Positions 7,150-14,167 of a stretch of 17,524 nt of DNA are shown piece after piece. The position numbers and the translations under genes are program-made. The notes under the pieces are model-generated. The model ran no database searches. It was not told the DNA's origin and saw only the letters and a program-made list of their open reading frames with translations. The DNA lies in assembly GCA_947167315.1 (NCBI GenBank), contig CAMVHP010000017.1, forward strand, positions 1 to 17,524, in the 5' to 3' direction. The first letter of the stretch is position 1. Each line of letters begins with the position of its first letter. This stretch comes from RGIG8782 sp017475895 (GTDB taxonomy: Bacteria; Pseudomonadota; Alphaproteobacteria; Rickettsiales; UBA1997).

Positions 7150-7433
7150 AAACTCCTTTCACTTGGAAGCCCATTATCATCAAAACCAATAGGATAAAAA
7201 ACATTTTTACCGATCATTCGCTGAAATCTTGCTATAATATCCATCTGTGTATAGCTAAAAATATGTCCCATGTGTAAAGATCCGGAAACATGAGGTGGTG
7301 GAGTATCTATTGAATAAATATTTTCTCTGTTTTTATCCTGCCAATTGAATGCGAAAATTTTATTTTCTTGCCAATATTCCTGCCATTTTTTTTCTGCTTC
7401 TTTAAAGTTATATTTTTTTGCTAATTCTTTCAT
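7146..7433 (-). CDS. valS: Valyl-tRNA synthetase, N-terminal frame of a broken gene
   Basis: A 95-codon frame with the start of ValRS: KYNFKEAEKKWQEYWQE, the substrate loop DTPPPHVSGSLHMGH with the HIGH-type motif HMGH at 54-57, and PIGFDDNGLPSER at the end of the first Rossmann half. Three residues later it stops (TGA) and overlaps the next frame by 4 bases (7146-7149). In Rickettsia-type ValRS the text after GLPTER continues for about 15 residues before EFIKIC; here those residues are absent and the frame changes at GAAAGGAG. Alone this fragment cannot aminoacylate because KMSKS and the anticodon domain lie in the other frame. It is preceded by a 64-base gap after acpS in the same direction. 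Confidence 0.9.
   Translation of the reverse strand: MKELAKKYNFKEAEKKWQEYWQENKIFAFNWQDKNRENIYSIDTPPPHVSGSLHMGHIFSYTQMDIIARFQRMIGKNVFYPIGFDDNGLPSERSL
7153..7159 (-). promoter_or_regulatory. Shine-Dalgarno-like site at the valS break
   Basis: AAAGGAG on the minus strand, within the last codons of the N-terminal valS frame, 3 bases before the GTG of the second frame (stop and start overlap as GTGA). Spacing is shorter than the usual 5-9 bases, so it may or may not serve reinitiation. The site lies exactly at the deletion junction. Confidence 0.4.
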
Positions 7434-7497
7434 TTTACATTATTTCTTATGATTAAGTTGAATATATTTGATTTATTTAATATTTCAACGATTTTTA

Positions 7498-7899
7498 TTA
7501 TTTAGAAATGGTTACAACAGTGGCAACCAAACCTTTTTCATCCGTTAGAGAGATATTAAAGAGTAATTTATTATCTGTGGTGATGTTATATAATTTATTT
7601 AAAAAATCCATGGCTTCATCGTCCACATTTAGAATCGGTCTACCTAGTTTATCGTTTAAAATGGAAATATTTTGAAAAGTAATTCCTCTACCCATACCAA
7701 TTCCAACAGCCTTCAAAAATGCTTCCTTTGCTGAAAATCTTTTGGTTAAAAAATTGATTTTTTTGTATTCATTTATTCCATCAAAAAGTTTAAGTTCTTC
7801 ATTCGATAATACTCTACCCACAAATTTATCGGTAAATTTTATCAATAACTTTTCAATTCTGTTTTCACTCAGTAAATCAATTCCTAAACCTAATATCAT
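7498..7899 (-). CDS. acpS: Holo-[acyl-carrier-protein] synthase
   Basis: 133 residues, the usual AcpS length (about 120-135). The two signature blocks are intact: GLGIDL with Mg-binding D8, and RFSAKEAFLKA with E59, plus GIGMGRGITFQNISI and the C-terminal ISLTDEKGLVATVVTI strand. AcpS transfers 4'-phosphopantetheine from CoA to a serine of apo-ACP, activating it for fatty acid synthesis in the cytoplasm. It starts 5 bases after the stop of the upstream glycosyltransferase gene, so the two are surely cotranscribed; valS follows after 64 bases. Confidence 0.95.
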   Translation of the reverse strand: MILGLGIDLLSENRIEKLLIKFTDKFVGRVLSNEELKLFDGINEYKKINFLTKRFSAKEAFLKAVGIGMGRGITFQNISILNDKLGRPILNVDDEAMDFLNKLYNITTDNKLLFNISLTDEKGLVATVVTISK

Positions 7900-7904
7900 A
7901 TTGA

Positions 7905-9074
7905 TTAATTTGTATTATTTATGCTATTGTAAATATTCACCATGGAATTGTACATCACATCTATTGAAAAATTATCAACCACATGTTTTCTTGAATTTAA
8001 ACCAATGGCTGTTTGTTCCTCTTTGGTTAAACTCAGAATATTGTCGAGTTTTTCAGCAAAAGCAACAGCGTCGTTTTCGGGTACCAAAAACCCAGTTTTT
8101 CCATCAATGATGGTTTCTAAAGTGCCACCTATAGCTGTTCCCACAAAAATTTTTTTCATAGCCTGTGCCTCTATGGAAACTCTACCGAATGATTCAGGTT
8201 TTACACTGGAAGAAACTACAATATTTGACACTTTATACAGTGCCGGCATATCTAGAATATTTTCATATATACCAACATTTCTCTGTAGATTGTATTTGTA
8301 GATTAGCTTTTTAATGTACTTTACGAATTTAGGTTTTTTATTAACATCGCCAACAAATACACAAAAATAGTTGTCGTTTTTTAGGTTTTTTAATACCTCT
8401 AAAAAATAATCGTGTCCTTTCTGCTCAGCAAATCTAGCCGGCATGGTTATTATAACTTTATCATCTGGCAACTTAAATTTTTTCTGCAATTCTAGAACTC
8501 TATTTGTGCTAACACTATCGTCGTTGTATACATCTGTATCTATTGATCTGTGGACAACATAAACATCTTTTCTTGATTTTTTTGTGTAGATATACTTTCT
8601 ATAGAATTTTAAGGAATATTCCATAGCAAAAGATGATACGGTTATTATTGGGTTGCCCCTAAATATTGAAGAATTGTATAACCTTTTAAAAAATGATTTA
8701 CTATCATAAAGACCATTTACAACTGTAATCATTGGAATATTTAGATCTTTACAGGCAAAATAACAGCTCCAAGCCGGAACTCTGGACTCAACCTGAACAA
8801 TATTTATCTTATTGTCTATTATTATTTTTTTTATTTTTTTTATGTTTCTGAATATTGTTATTGGATTTTTACTCTTTACATCAAGTTGGATACAATTTAC
8901 TCTGTAATGGACAAGTTTACTTACCATTTTTCCGCCGGAGGTTAAGAGGAACATATTAATTTTATTTCCCATTTCAAAATTTTTTCTAGCCAACTCAAAA
9001 AAGCCAACCTCAACGCCCCCACTATCCATTGATGGAATTACATATAGAATATTTTTTTTTGCTACAACATCCAT
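7905..9074 (-). CDS. GT4-family glycosyltransferase
   Basis: 389 residues with the GT-B layout of family GT4. The N-terminal Rossmann domain opens with ILYVIPSMDSGGVE (residues 9-22, acceptor-side glycine loop). The C-terminal domain has PARFAEQKGHDYFLE (212-226) and the retaining EX7E motif ESFGRVSIE with E294 and E302, which binds the nucleotide-sugar, followed by AIGGTLETIIDGKTGFLV. No membrane segment is evident; such enzymes act at the cytoplasmic face, for example in LPS core, O-glycan or glycolipid assembly. The start lies 5 bases after the ileS-fragment stop, and acpS follows 5 bases after its own stop. The nearby lptF/lptG pair is compatible with a lipooligosaccharide role, but the substrate is unknown. 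Confidence 0.88.
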   Translation of the reverse strand: MDVVAKKNILYVIPSMDSGGVEVGFFELARKNFEMGNKINMFLLTSGGKMVSKLVHYRVNCIQLDVKSKNPITIFRNIKKIKKIIIDNKINIVQVESRVPAWSCYFACKDLNIPMITVVNGLYDSKSFFKRLYNSSIFRGNPIITVSSFAMEYSLKFYRKYIYTKKSRKDVYVVHRSIDTDVYNDDSVSTNRVLELQKKFKLPDDKVIITMPARFAEQKGHDYFLEVLKNLKNDNYFCVFVGDVNKKPKFVKYIKKLIYKYNLQRNVGIYENILDMPALYKVSNIVVSSSVKPESFGRVSIEAQAMKKIFVGTAIGGTLETIIDGKTGFLVPENDAVAFAEKLDNILSLTKEEQTAIGLNSRKHVVDNFSIDVMYNSMVNIYNSINNTN

Positions 9075-9079
9075 ATTAT

Positions 9080-9871
9080 TTACCTATTTACGGAAAAACC
9101 GATCTGAACCATATTATCGTTTATTTCTTCACCAAATGAAAATTCAGTTCCTAATTCGTTGTTGGTTATAGATAATTCTGTTGCCAAAGTCTGTTCCTTT
9201 ATATATTCTTTGAATGATTCTATGGATTCCCTTAAAAAATCATAGTTTGTTTTTATGGAAACTGTAATTTTATCGCTGACGTTAAGTTTTGCATCTTTTC
9301 TGAACTGTTGTATCATCCTGACTAGGTCCCTTGCCATACCTTCCTTTTCTAGCTCTTCGGTTATCTCTAAATCCAACATAATCAACATATCATAACCGTC
9401 AACTGCAAAAACGTTTTCTTTTTTTGGCTCTAGTTGTATTGAATACTCATCACTGTTTAAACTAAAATCATCTATCTCAAGTGTTTTATTTTCACCTATT
9501 TTCCATTTACCGGAATTTGCCAACTTCATGACCGTTGGCATTTTAGCGCCAATTATTTTACCTATTTTTGGAAAGTTCAATACTAATTTTTTATTGGCGT
9601 AATCAGAAATATTTTCGTTAAACTCAATACTTTTTACATTTACCTCATCGGTTATTATGTCACTAAAACCACTGACATCGCTACAATTTTCGCCTATTAT
9701 AGTTAATTTATTTAAAGGCAGCCTAACTCTTAGATTGTTTTTGTCTCTAACATATAGAACACAACTACAGATGGCTCTTACTTTATCCATTGTGCTCAAG
9801 AGCTCTCCATCAACCTCAAAATGTTCCAAATTTGGAAAATCTTGCAAATGTACAGAGTTTTTTGTATCCAT
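9080..9871 (-). CDS. ileS: Isoleucyl-tRNA synthetase C-terminal domain, orphan fragment
   Basis: 263 residues matching only the C-terminal end of the long IleRS type (normally about 1050-1100 residues): it begins at NSVHLQDFP, and contains LRVRLPLNKLTI, then KIIGAKMPTVMKLANSGKW, DLEITEELEKEGMARDLVRMIQQFRKDAKLNV and a final beta-rich stretch. The HIGH and KMSKS catalytic motifs, the editing domain and the anticodon-binding core are absent; the DNA directly upstream is a 75-base gap and then divergent lptF, so about three quarters of the gene has been lost or moved. The frame is intact with an ATG four codons before the conserved region, and a promoter-like site lies upstream, so it may be expressed as a free domain; or it is a recent relic that still carries the operon's promoter. 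It leads the glycosyltransferase-acpS-valS cluster. Confidence 0.85.
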   Translation of the reverse strand: MDTKNSVHLQDFPNLEHFEVDGELLSTMDKVRAICSCVLYVRDKNNLRVRLPLNKLTIIGENCSDVSGFSDIITDEVNVKSIEFNENISDYANKKLVLNFPKIGKIIGAKMPTVMKLANSGKWKIGENKTLEIDDFSLNSDEYSIQLEPKKENVFAVDGYDMLIMLDLEITEELEKEGMARDLVRMIQQFRKDAKLNVSDKITVSIKTNYDFLRESIESFKEYIKEQTLATELSITNNELGTEFSFGEEINDNMVQIGFSVNR

Positions 9872-9911
9872 GTTTTTTAACTTTTTTATTTACTTAAAAA
9901 ATCTATAAACT

Positions 9912-9939
9912 AATATAACAGGCGAAATAAAAAAAACAA
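9912..9939 (-). promoter_or_regulatory. Possible promoter of the ileS-fragment/GT/acpS/valS cluster
   Basis: Minus strand TTGTTT (9939-9934), a 16-base spacer and TATATT (9917-9912), with an expected start near 9905 and the ATG at 9871. Hexamers are one or two bases off consensus. The same 75-base gap must also serve lptF on the other strand. Confidence 0.4.
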
Positions 9940-9946
9940 GATTTAA

Positions 9947-11011
9947 TTGAAAATTTACATCAAATATATAGCAAAAGACTTGCTGAAACAGTTTATTTTG
10001 ACACTATTTATATTAACTATGATTGTATGGATAACAAGAACAATAAGATATGTTTATTATATAACAAACTACGGAATAAGTTTAAAAAATTTTGTAACAA
10101 TAATCACATGTATTCTACCGGAACTCTTAATGATTACGATACCCATAAGTGCCTTCATATCCGTAATATTTGTCTACAATAAGATGACGAAGAATAATGA
10201 ATTAATAATATTGCAAAGCTCTGGTGTTAGAAAAATAAATTGTCTGGTGCCGGTTTTATTTTCTTCTATATTTGTTCTTATTTTATCATATTCAATAACA
10301 ATATATCTAATGCAAAGATGTAGTGTAGCATTTGAAAACACCAAACAGTCAACAAAAAATGACGCCATAAAAGTTTTGTTTAATAACACGAATTTTAACA
10401 CTTTTCAAAATATAACAATATATGCAAAAGATAGAAAAGATAATGTTTTAGACTCAATATTCTTATACATAAAAGCGACCGATAAAAATGATTTCAATAG
10501 AATAATTTATGCCAAAAGTGGAAAAATAGTTGATACAAATATAGTGCTACAAAATGGTAATATTCAGCAGTTTAAAAGTGAAAGCAATCACCTAAGGACC
10601 ATATATTTTGATAAATATACTATAAATATGCTTGAGTATTATAGTACAAACGAAAGTAGAAAAATTGATTTTGATCTTATGAGTATTAGAGATCTTTTAA
10701 AGTACAAAAACAATCCGGAAGCAAAGGTTGAACTTACTAATAGATTAATAACACCGATTCTATCGGTAACGCTATCAATATTAGCCTGCATGTTAACGCT
10801 GGATATAAGTTTTAACAGAGGAGAAAACAATAAAGATATAGCAAAGGTATATTTACTGTGTCTGGTCAATTTTGCCTGCTATATATTTTGTGTTAGATCT
10901 GGAAAGAAAAATGTAGTCCTTTTATATTTGGGTATAATTTCGCTATTTACCCCGTTTGTTTATCCTATAATTAGTATGATTACCAACAAAATAAAATTAA
11001 AGCATGTTTAG
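9947..11011 (+). CDS. lptF: LPS export permease LptF
   Basis: 354 residues of the LptF/LptG (YjgP/YjgQ) family. Three membrane segments at the N-terminus (about 12-34, 50-75, 97-122) and three at the C-terminus (about 262-282, 295-312, 320-345) flank a periplasmic beta-jellyroll region. LPELLMITIPISAF and NELIILQSSGVRK are the family's coupling-helix region that contacts the ATPase LptB. With LptG it forms the LptB2FG transporter that extracts lipooligosaccharide from the inner membrane and hands it to LptC. The start is a TTG (9947) directly after an in-frame TAA; the next ATG (10019) would cut into the first membrane helix, so TTG is preferred. It overlaps lptG by 8 bases. Confidence 0.88.
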   Translation: MKIYIKYIAKDLLKQFILTLFILTMIVWITRTIRYVYYITNYGISLKNFVTIITCILPELLMITIPISAFISVIFVYNKMTKNNELIILQSSGVRKINCLVPVLFSSIFVLILSYSITIYLMQRCSVAFENTKQSTKNDAIKVLFNNTNFNTFQNITIYAKDRKDNVLDSIFLYIKATDKNDFNRIIYAKSGKIVDTNIVLQNGNIQQFKSESNHLRTIYFDKYTINMLEYYSTNESRKIDFDLMSIRDLLKYKNNPEAKVELTNRLITPILSVTLSILACMLTLDISFNRGENNKDIAKVYLLCLVNFACYIFCVRSGKKNVVLLYLGIISLFTPFVYPIISMITNKIKLKHV

Positions 11012-12125
11012 ATATTTTCCAATAAAAACGGTTTCGTTATACCTGATAAAAGAATTTTTAAAAATATTTGCACTAATAATATTTAGCATTTCGATATTGG
11101 TATTTATAGTTGATTTTATGGAGTTTTTTCCGAATATCCAAAAATTTTCAATACCACCCGTTGACGCCATAAAAATAGTTGTATTTAGAATACCAAATAT
11201 GCTGGAAAGTTTTCTGCAATTTTTAATACTATTAACAACGATATTTACGGTAATAAAAATAGCCAGCAGGAGTGAATTAACTGTGTTGTATGTGAATGGT
11301 TTTTCCACATGGAAAATATTAAAAATATATAGTTATCTTGTTTTTGTAATTGGATTAGTGGTGATATTTTTTTTAAATTTTCTATTTTCTGTATTAGCAA
11401 AACAATCTAAGCTTATGGAAAATAGATACTCCAGAAAAGAAAATGAATATTTTATTGAATCGAATAGTGGTATATGGTTTAGACAGATTGATCCTGAAAC
11501 AAATGTAGAGTTTATAGTCAGGGCAAAAAAAGTGTATGTAAATGAATTAAGATTTACAGATATTATAATGATTCTGGTTGACAGTAACGGTGAATACAAA
11601 CAACGGTATAATGTAAATACAATGATACTAAGTAAAGATTATTTTATCTTGAAGGGTGTTGCTATTTTTGATAAGAATAAACAGGTGGATTTCAAAAATG
11701 AAATATTATTGAAAACCAATGTTTCACAGGATTTTATGAAAAAACAAATTCAAAATAAGTATGAAGATGTTAATCTGATACCTCTCTATTCCCTTAATAA
11801 ATTAATTAAAGAGTTTAAAAATCTGGGTTTTGATACCCACAAATTTATGGTAAAAAAACACAATTTACTAATAACACCATTTTCCTATGTTTTAATGGTG
11901 TGTATAGGAATTTTATTTTCAAATAACAATCAAAGAACCAGCAAATATTCACTGATGATTTTTAAAACCATTTGTGCAGGAATTATAGTATTTATAATAC
12001 AAAATACTCTATTTGAGCTTGGTGCAGTGAATAAAATAAATTTTCTTCTGTCCACATGGGGTGTCTTAATTTTCCTATTTTTGACGATCTATACTCTGCT
12101 GATTAAAAAAATTGAATTATCGTAG
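11004..12125 (+). CDS. lptG: LPS export permease LptG
   Basis: 373 residues, same family as its neighbour: an N-terminal trio of membrane helices, a periplasmic domain (about 130-280, with GIWFRQIDPETNVEFIVRAK) and C-terminal helices (about 288-308, 320-340, 345-368). FLILLTTIFTVIKIASRSELTVLYVNGFS is split across the typical coupling-helix region before residue 110. It is the partner of LptF in the LptB2FG LPS extractor. Its ATG lies inside lptF (8-base overlap), so translation is coupled. No lptB or lptC is in the window. The convergent mlaF-like gene ends 30 bases downstream, and no GC-rich terminator hairpin is visible between them. Confidence 0.88.
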   Translation: MFRYFPIKTVSLYLIKEFLKIFALIIFSISILVFIVDFMEFFPNIQKFSIPPVDAIKIVVFRIPNMLESFLQFLILLTTIFTVIKIASRSELTVLYVNGFSTWKILKIYSYLVFVIGLVVIFFLNFLFSVLAKQSKLMENRYSRKENEYFIESNSGIWFRQIDPETNVEFIVRAKKVYVNELRFTDIIMILVDSNGEYKQRYNVNTMILSKDYFILKGVAIFDKNKQVDFKNEILLKTNVSQDFMKKQIQNKYEDVNLIPLYSLNKLIKEFKNLGFDTHKFMVKKHNLLITPFSYVLMVCIGILFSNNNQRTSKYSLMIFKTICAGIIVFIIQNTLFELGAVNKINFLLSTWGVLIFLFLTIYTLLIKKIELS

Positions 12126-12154
12126 TGGGTTTGCGTTTATATATAAAAATAATG

Positions 12155-12883
12155 CTATTTTAACAAGAATTTTCTAATTAATTCATTATCTGTTTCTTCT
12201 ATAGTGTTTTTATCTCCTTCCCAACAAATTTTACCATCACTTAAAAGAACTATTCTATCTGCCACCATTTTTGCTGAATGGATATCATGTGTTATGGTTA
12301 TGGCAGTTGCTCCCACCATTTTTACTGTTTTGATAATCAAATTATTTATAGTTTCAGCGGTAATTGGGTCAAGTCCGGTTGTGGGTTCATCAAAAAATAT
12401 TATTTCTGGATTTAAACATATCGCTCTTGCTAAAGATACTCTTTTCTGCATTCCTCCGGATAGTTCAGATGGTGATAAATCCGCTATGGTTTCATCCAAA
12501 TCAACTATATTCAATTTTTCTATAGCGATATCTTTTGCTTTTTTTCTATCCATATTTTCGTTATTTAGCAATTTAAAAGCTACATTTTCCCAAACAGATA
12601 TGGAGTCAAAAAGTGCGCCGTTTTGAAATAAATAACCAAATTTATCCATCAATTTAAATCTTTTGGATTCACTTAAATAGGTAATTTCTTCACCATCTAT
12701 TTTTATACTGCCAGAATCTGGATTCATCAGTGTTGATATATTTTTGATTAAAACCGATTTTCCACCTCCGGATTTACCCAGTATAACTAGGGATTCTTTA
12801 TTTTTTACGTCTAGATCTAAATTGTTTAAAACAATTTTATTGCCAAATGATTTACATAGATTTCTTATTTCTATTTTATTCAT
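12155..12883 (-). CDS. mlaF: MlaF-type ABC transporter ATPase (phospholipid/retrograde lipid transport)
   Basis: 242 residues, a complete ABC ATPase: Walker A GKSGGGKS (36-43), Q-loop Q87 in GYLFQNGALFDSISVWENV, signature LSGGM (141-145), Walker B IIFFDE (161-166) with TTGLDP D-loop region, and switch H199 in TITHD. The phrase FQNGALFDSISVWENVAF and LSGGMQKRVSLARAI are typical of the MlaF/Ttg2A group, which powers MlaFEDB in moving phospholipids between inner and outer membrane. The permease MlaE and the MCE protein MlaD are not in the window, which is common in Rickettsiales-like genomes. Its start overlaps the end of galU by 8 bases, so it is the second gene of that operon. Confidence 0.88.
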   Translation of the reverse strand: MNKIEIRNLCKSFGNKIVLNNLDLDVKNKESLVILGKSGGGKSVLIKNISTLMNPDSGSIKIDGEEITYLSESKRFKLMDKFGYLFQNGALFDSISVWENVAFKLLNNENMDRKKAKDIAIEKLNIVDLDETIADLSPSELSGGMQKRVSLARAICLNPEIIFFDEPTTGLDPITAETINNLIIKTVKMVGATAITITHDIHSAKMVADRIVLLSDGKICWEGDKNTIEETDNELIRKFLLK

Positions 12884-13763
12884 TAAAACCTCTGCTGAAA
12901 TCTAAAATCATTTTTTTAACCCTGTCTTTTATCTTTTCATTTTTTAGAGCGTAGTGAATATTTGCCTCCAAGTAACCAACAATACTACCACAATCAAACC
13001 TTCTGTCATTAAATTTTAATCCATAGAAATTACCACCGGCAATTAGCATACTCTTCATTGCGTCCGTAAGTTGTATTTCATCACCGCTACCTTTTTCAGT
13101 TCTCTTTAAAAAGTCAAATATTTCTGGTTTTAGAACATATCTACCTAAAATTGATAGATTGGACGGGGCGTCTTCAACTGCTGGTTTTTCCACCATACTT
13201 TTTATTTTATATATATTATTATCGAAATCACTGGGGTCTATTATTCCGTATTTACTAACATCCTTTTTTTCTACTTCGGCTATACCTATAACACTGGCGT
13301 CTTTATTTTCCGCCAAATCAATCATTTTTTTTAAAAAATTCTCATTTTCACCATAGATCATATCATCCGCAAGACTTACCGCAAACGGTTCGTCACCAAC
13401 AAACTTTTCAGCACACAAAACAGCATGACCTAATCCCAACGGCTTCTGTTGTCGCAAAAATACTATCTGGCCAGCCGGTGGTAACCAACCAATGGTTTTT
13501 TCTAGCATTTCGGTTTTTTTCTTTTCATCCAGTGTTTTTTGTAATTCAAAAGCATTGTCAAAATGGTCTTCTATTGAATTTTTATTTCTTCCGGTTACAA
13601 AGATAAATTTTTCAATTCCAGCATCCATTGCCTCTTCAAAAGCATATTGAACTAGCGGTTTTTCTGCCACCGGTAACATTTCCTTTGGTGTTGCTTTTGT
13701 GGCTGGTAAAAATCTTGTTCCAAAACCACCTACTGGAAAAACTATTGTTTTTATTTTTTTCAT
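12876..13763 (-). CDS. galU: UTP-glucose-1-phosphate uridylyltransferase
   Basis: 295 residues, normal length for GalU. The nucleotide-binding signature GGFGTRFLPATKATPKEMLP (12-31) is intact, followed by KPLVQYAFEEAMDAGIE, LGLGHAVLCAE, SLADDMI and KPAVEDAPSNLSILGRYVL, and FDCGSIVGYLEANIHYAL near the end. It makes UDP-glucose from UTP and glucose-1-phosphate in the cytoplasm, feeding glycan and lipooligosaccharide synthesis. It has a promoter of its own upstream and is followed by the overlapping mlaF-like gene. No Shine-Dalgarno is seen before the ATG, which is usual for this window. Confidence 0.95.
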   Translation of the reverse strand: MKKIKTIVFPVGGFGTRFLPATKATPKEMLPVAEKPLVQYAFEEAMDAGIEKFIFVTGRNKNSIEDHFDNAFELQKTLDEKKKTEMLEKTIGWLPPAGQIVFLRQQKPLGLGHAVLCAEKFVGDEPFAVSLADDMIYGENENFLKKMIDLAENKDASVIGIAEVEKKDVSKYGIIDPSDFDNNIYKIKSMVEKPAVEDAPSNLSILGRYVLKPEIFDFLKRTEKGSGDEIQLTDAMKSMLIAGGNFYGLKFNDRRFDCGSIVGYLEANIHYALKNEKIKDRVKKMILDFSRGFNE

Positions 13764-13786
13764 AATAAGACCATTAATTTTTCATG

Positions 13787-13814
13787 ATTATAAAAATATG
13801 ATTGAAAAAATCAA
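13787..13814 (-). promoter_or_regulatory. Promoter of galU
   Basis: Minus strand TTGATT (13814-13809), a 16-base spacer and perfect TATAAT (13792-13787); predicted start near 13780 gives a leader of about 16 bases. The -35 box is part of a small inverted repeat, ATTGA-TTTTT-TCAAT (13801-13815). Confidence 0.65.
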
Positions 13815-13838
13815 TATCTTGTTAAGTGTCGATTGTTT

Positions 13839-14046
13839 TTATTTTTTTACTGCTTCGACGTTGCCTGATTTGATGGCGTTATACAACATTTTATTATAGT
13901 TGGTATCTGGTGTATTAATATTACCACCACCAACATTATTTTTTACTATAAGCCTTCCTAAAGAATTTATTATTTTCTTTAATTGCTTTAATTTCTCTAT
14001 GTTTTTTTAATAGTAAACGTATTGTATAAAATAATATTAATGTCAT
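13839..14046 (-). pseudogene. Small broken ORF, possibly an ankyrin-like remnant
   Basis: Within the 404-base gap upstream of galU. A minus-strand frame starting at ATG 14046 (MTLILFYTIRLLLKKHREI, stop at 13936) and a second frame (14006 to stop 13839) meet at a run of seven A/T bases (14002-14008). One base added or removed there would fuse them into about 69 codons: a hydrophobic N-terminus, a lysine/leucine coiled stretch (IEKLKQLKKIINSLGRL), a glycine-rich linker, and MLYNAIKSGNVEAVKK, which resembles the first helix of an ankyrin repeat. Neither half has a strong ribosome binding site. I treat it as a decayed or frameshifted small gene; chance is possible. Confidence 0.35.
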
Positions 14047-14167
14047 AATTCTATTCTCTATGTTTTTGTTAATCGTTTTTTATTATCTAGTTATTAATTA
14101 CAAATTAATTTTTAATATTGTAACAAACTTTATTATTTTGTCAATTTTAATTTTTTTATTATTCTTA
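14047..14167. other. Rest of the gap between the small ORF and the M16 protease
   Basis: Very AT-rich, with no supported gene. A 13-base direct repeat, TCTCTATGTTTTT, occurs here (about 14055) and about 60 bases earlier inside the small broken ORF (about 13994). Confidence 0.4.

Noticed and set aside
7140..7165. Programmed -1 frameshifting as the explanation of the valS break
   Set aside because: There is no slippery heptamer at the junction, and homology indicates about 15 residues are missing, which frameshifting would not restore.
7434..7497. Possible terminator hairpin GTTGAA...TTCAAC between acpS and valS
   Set aside because: Arms are six bases, AT-rich and separated by about 20 bases, with no T-run; too weak to call.
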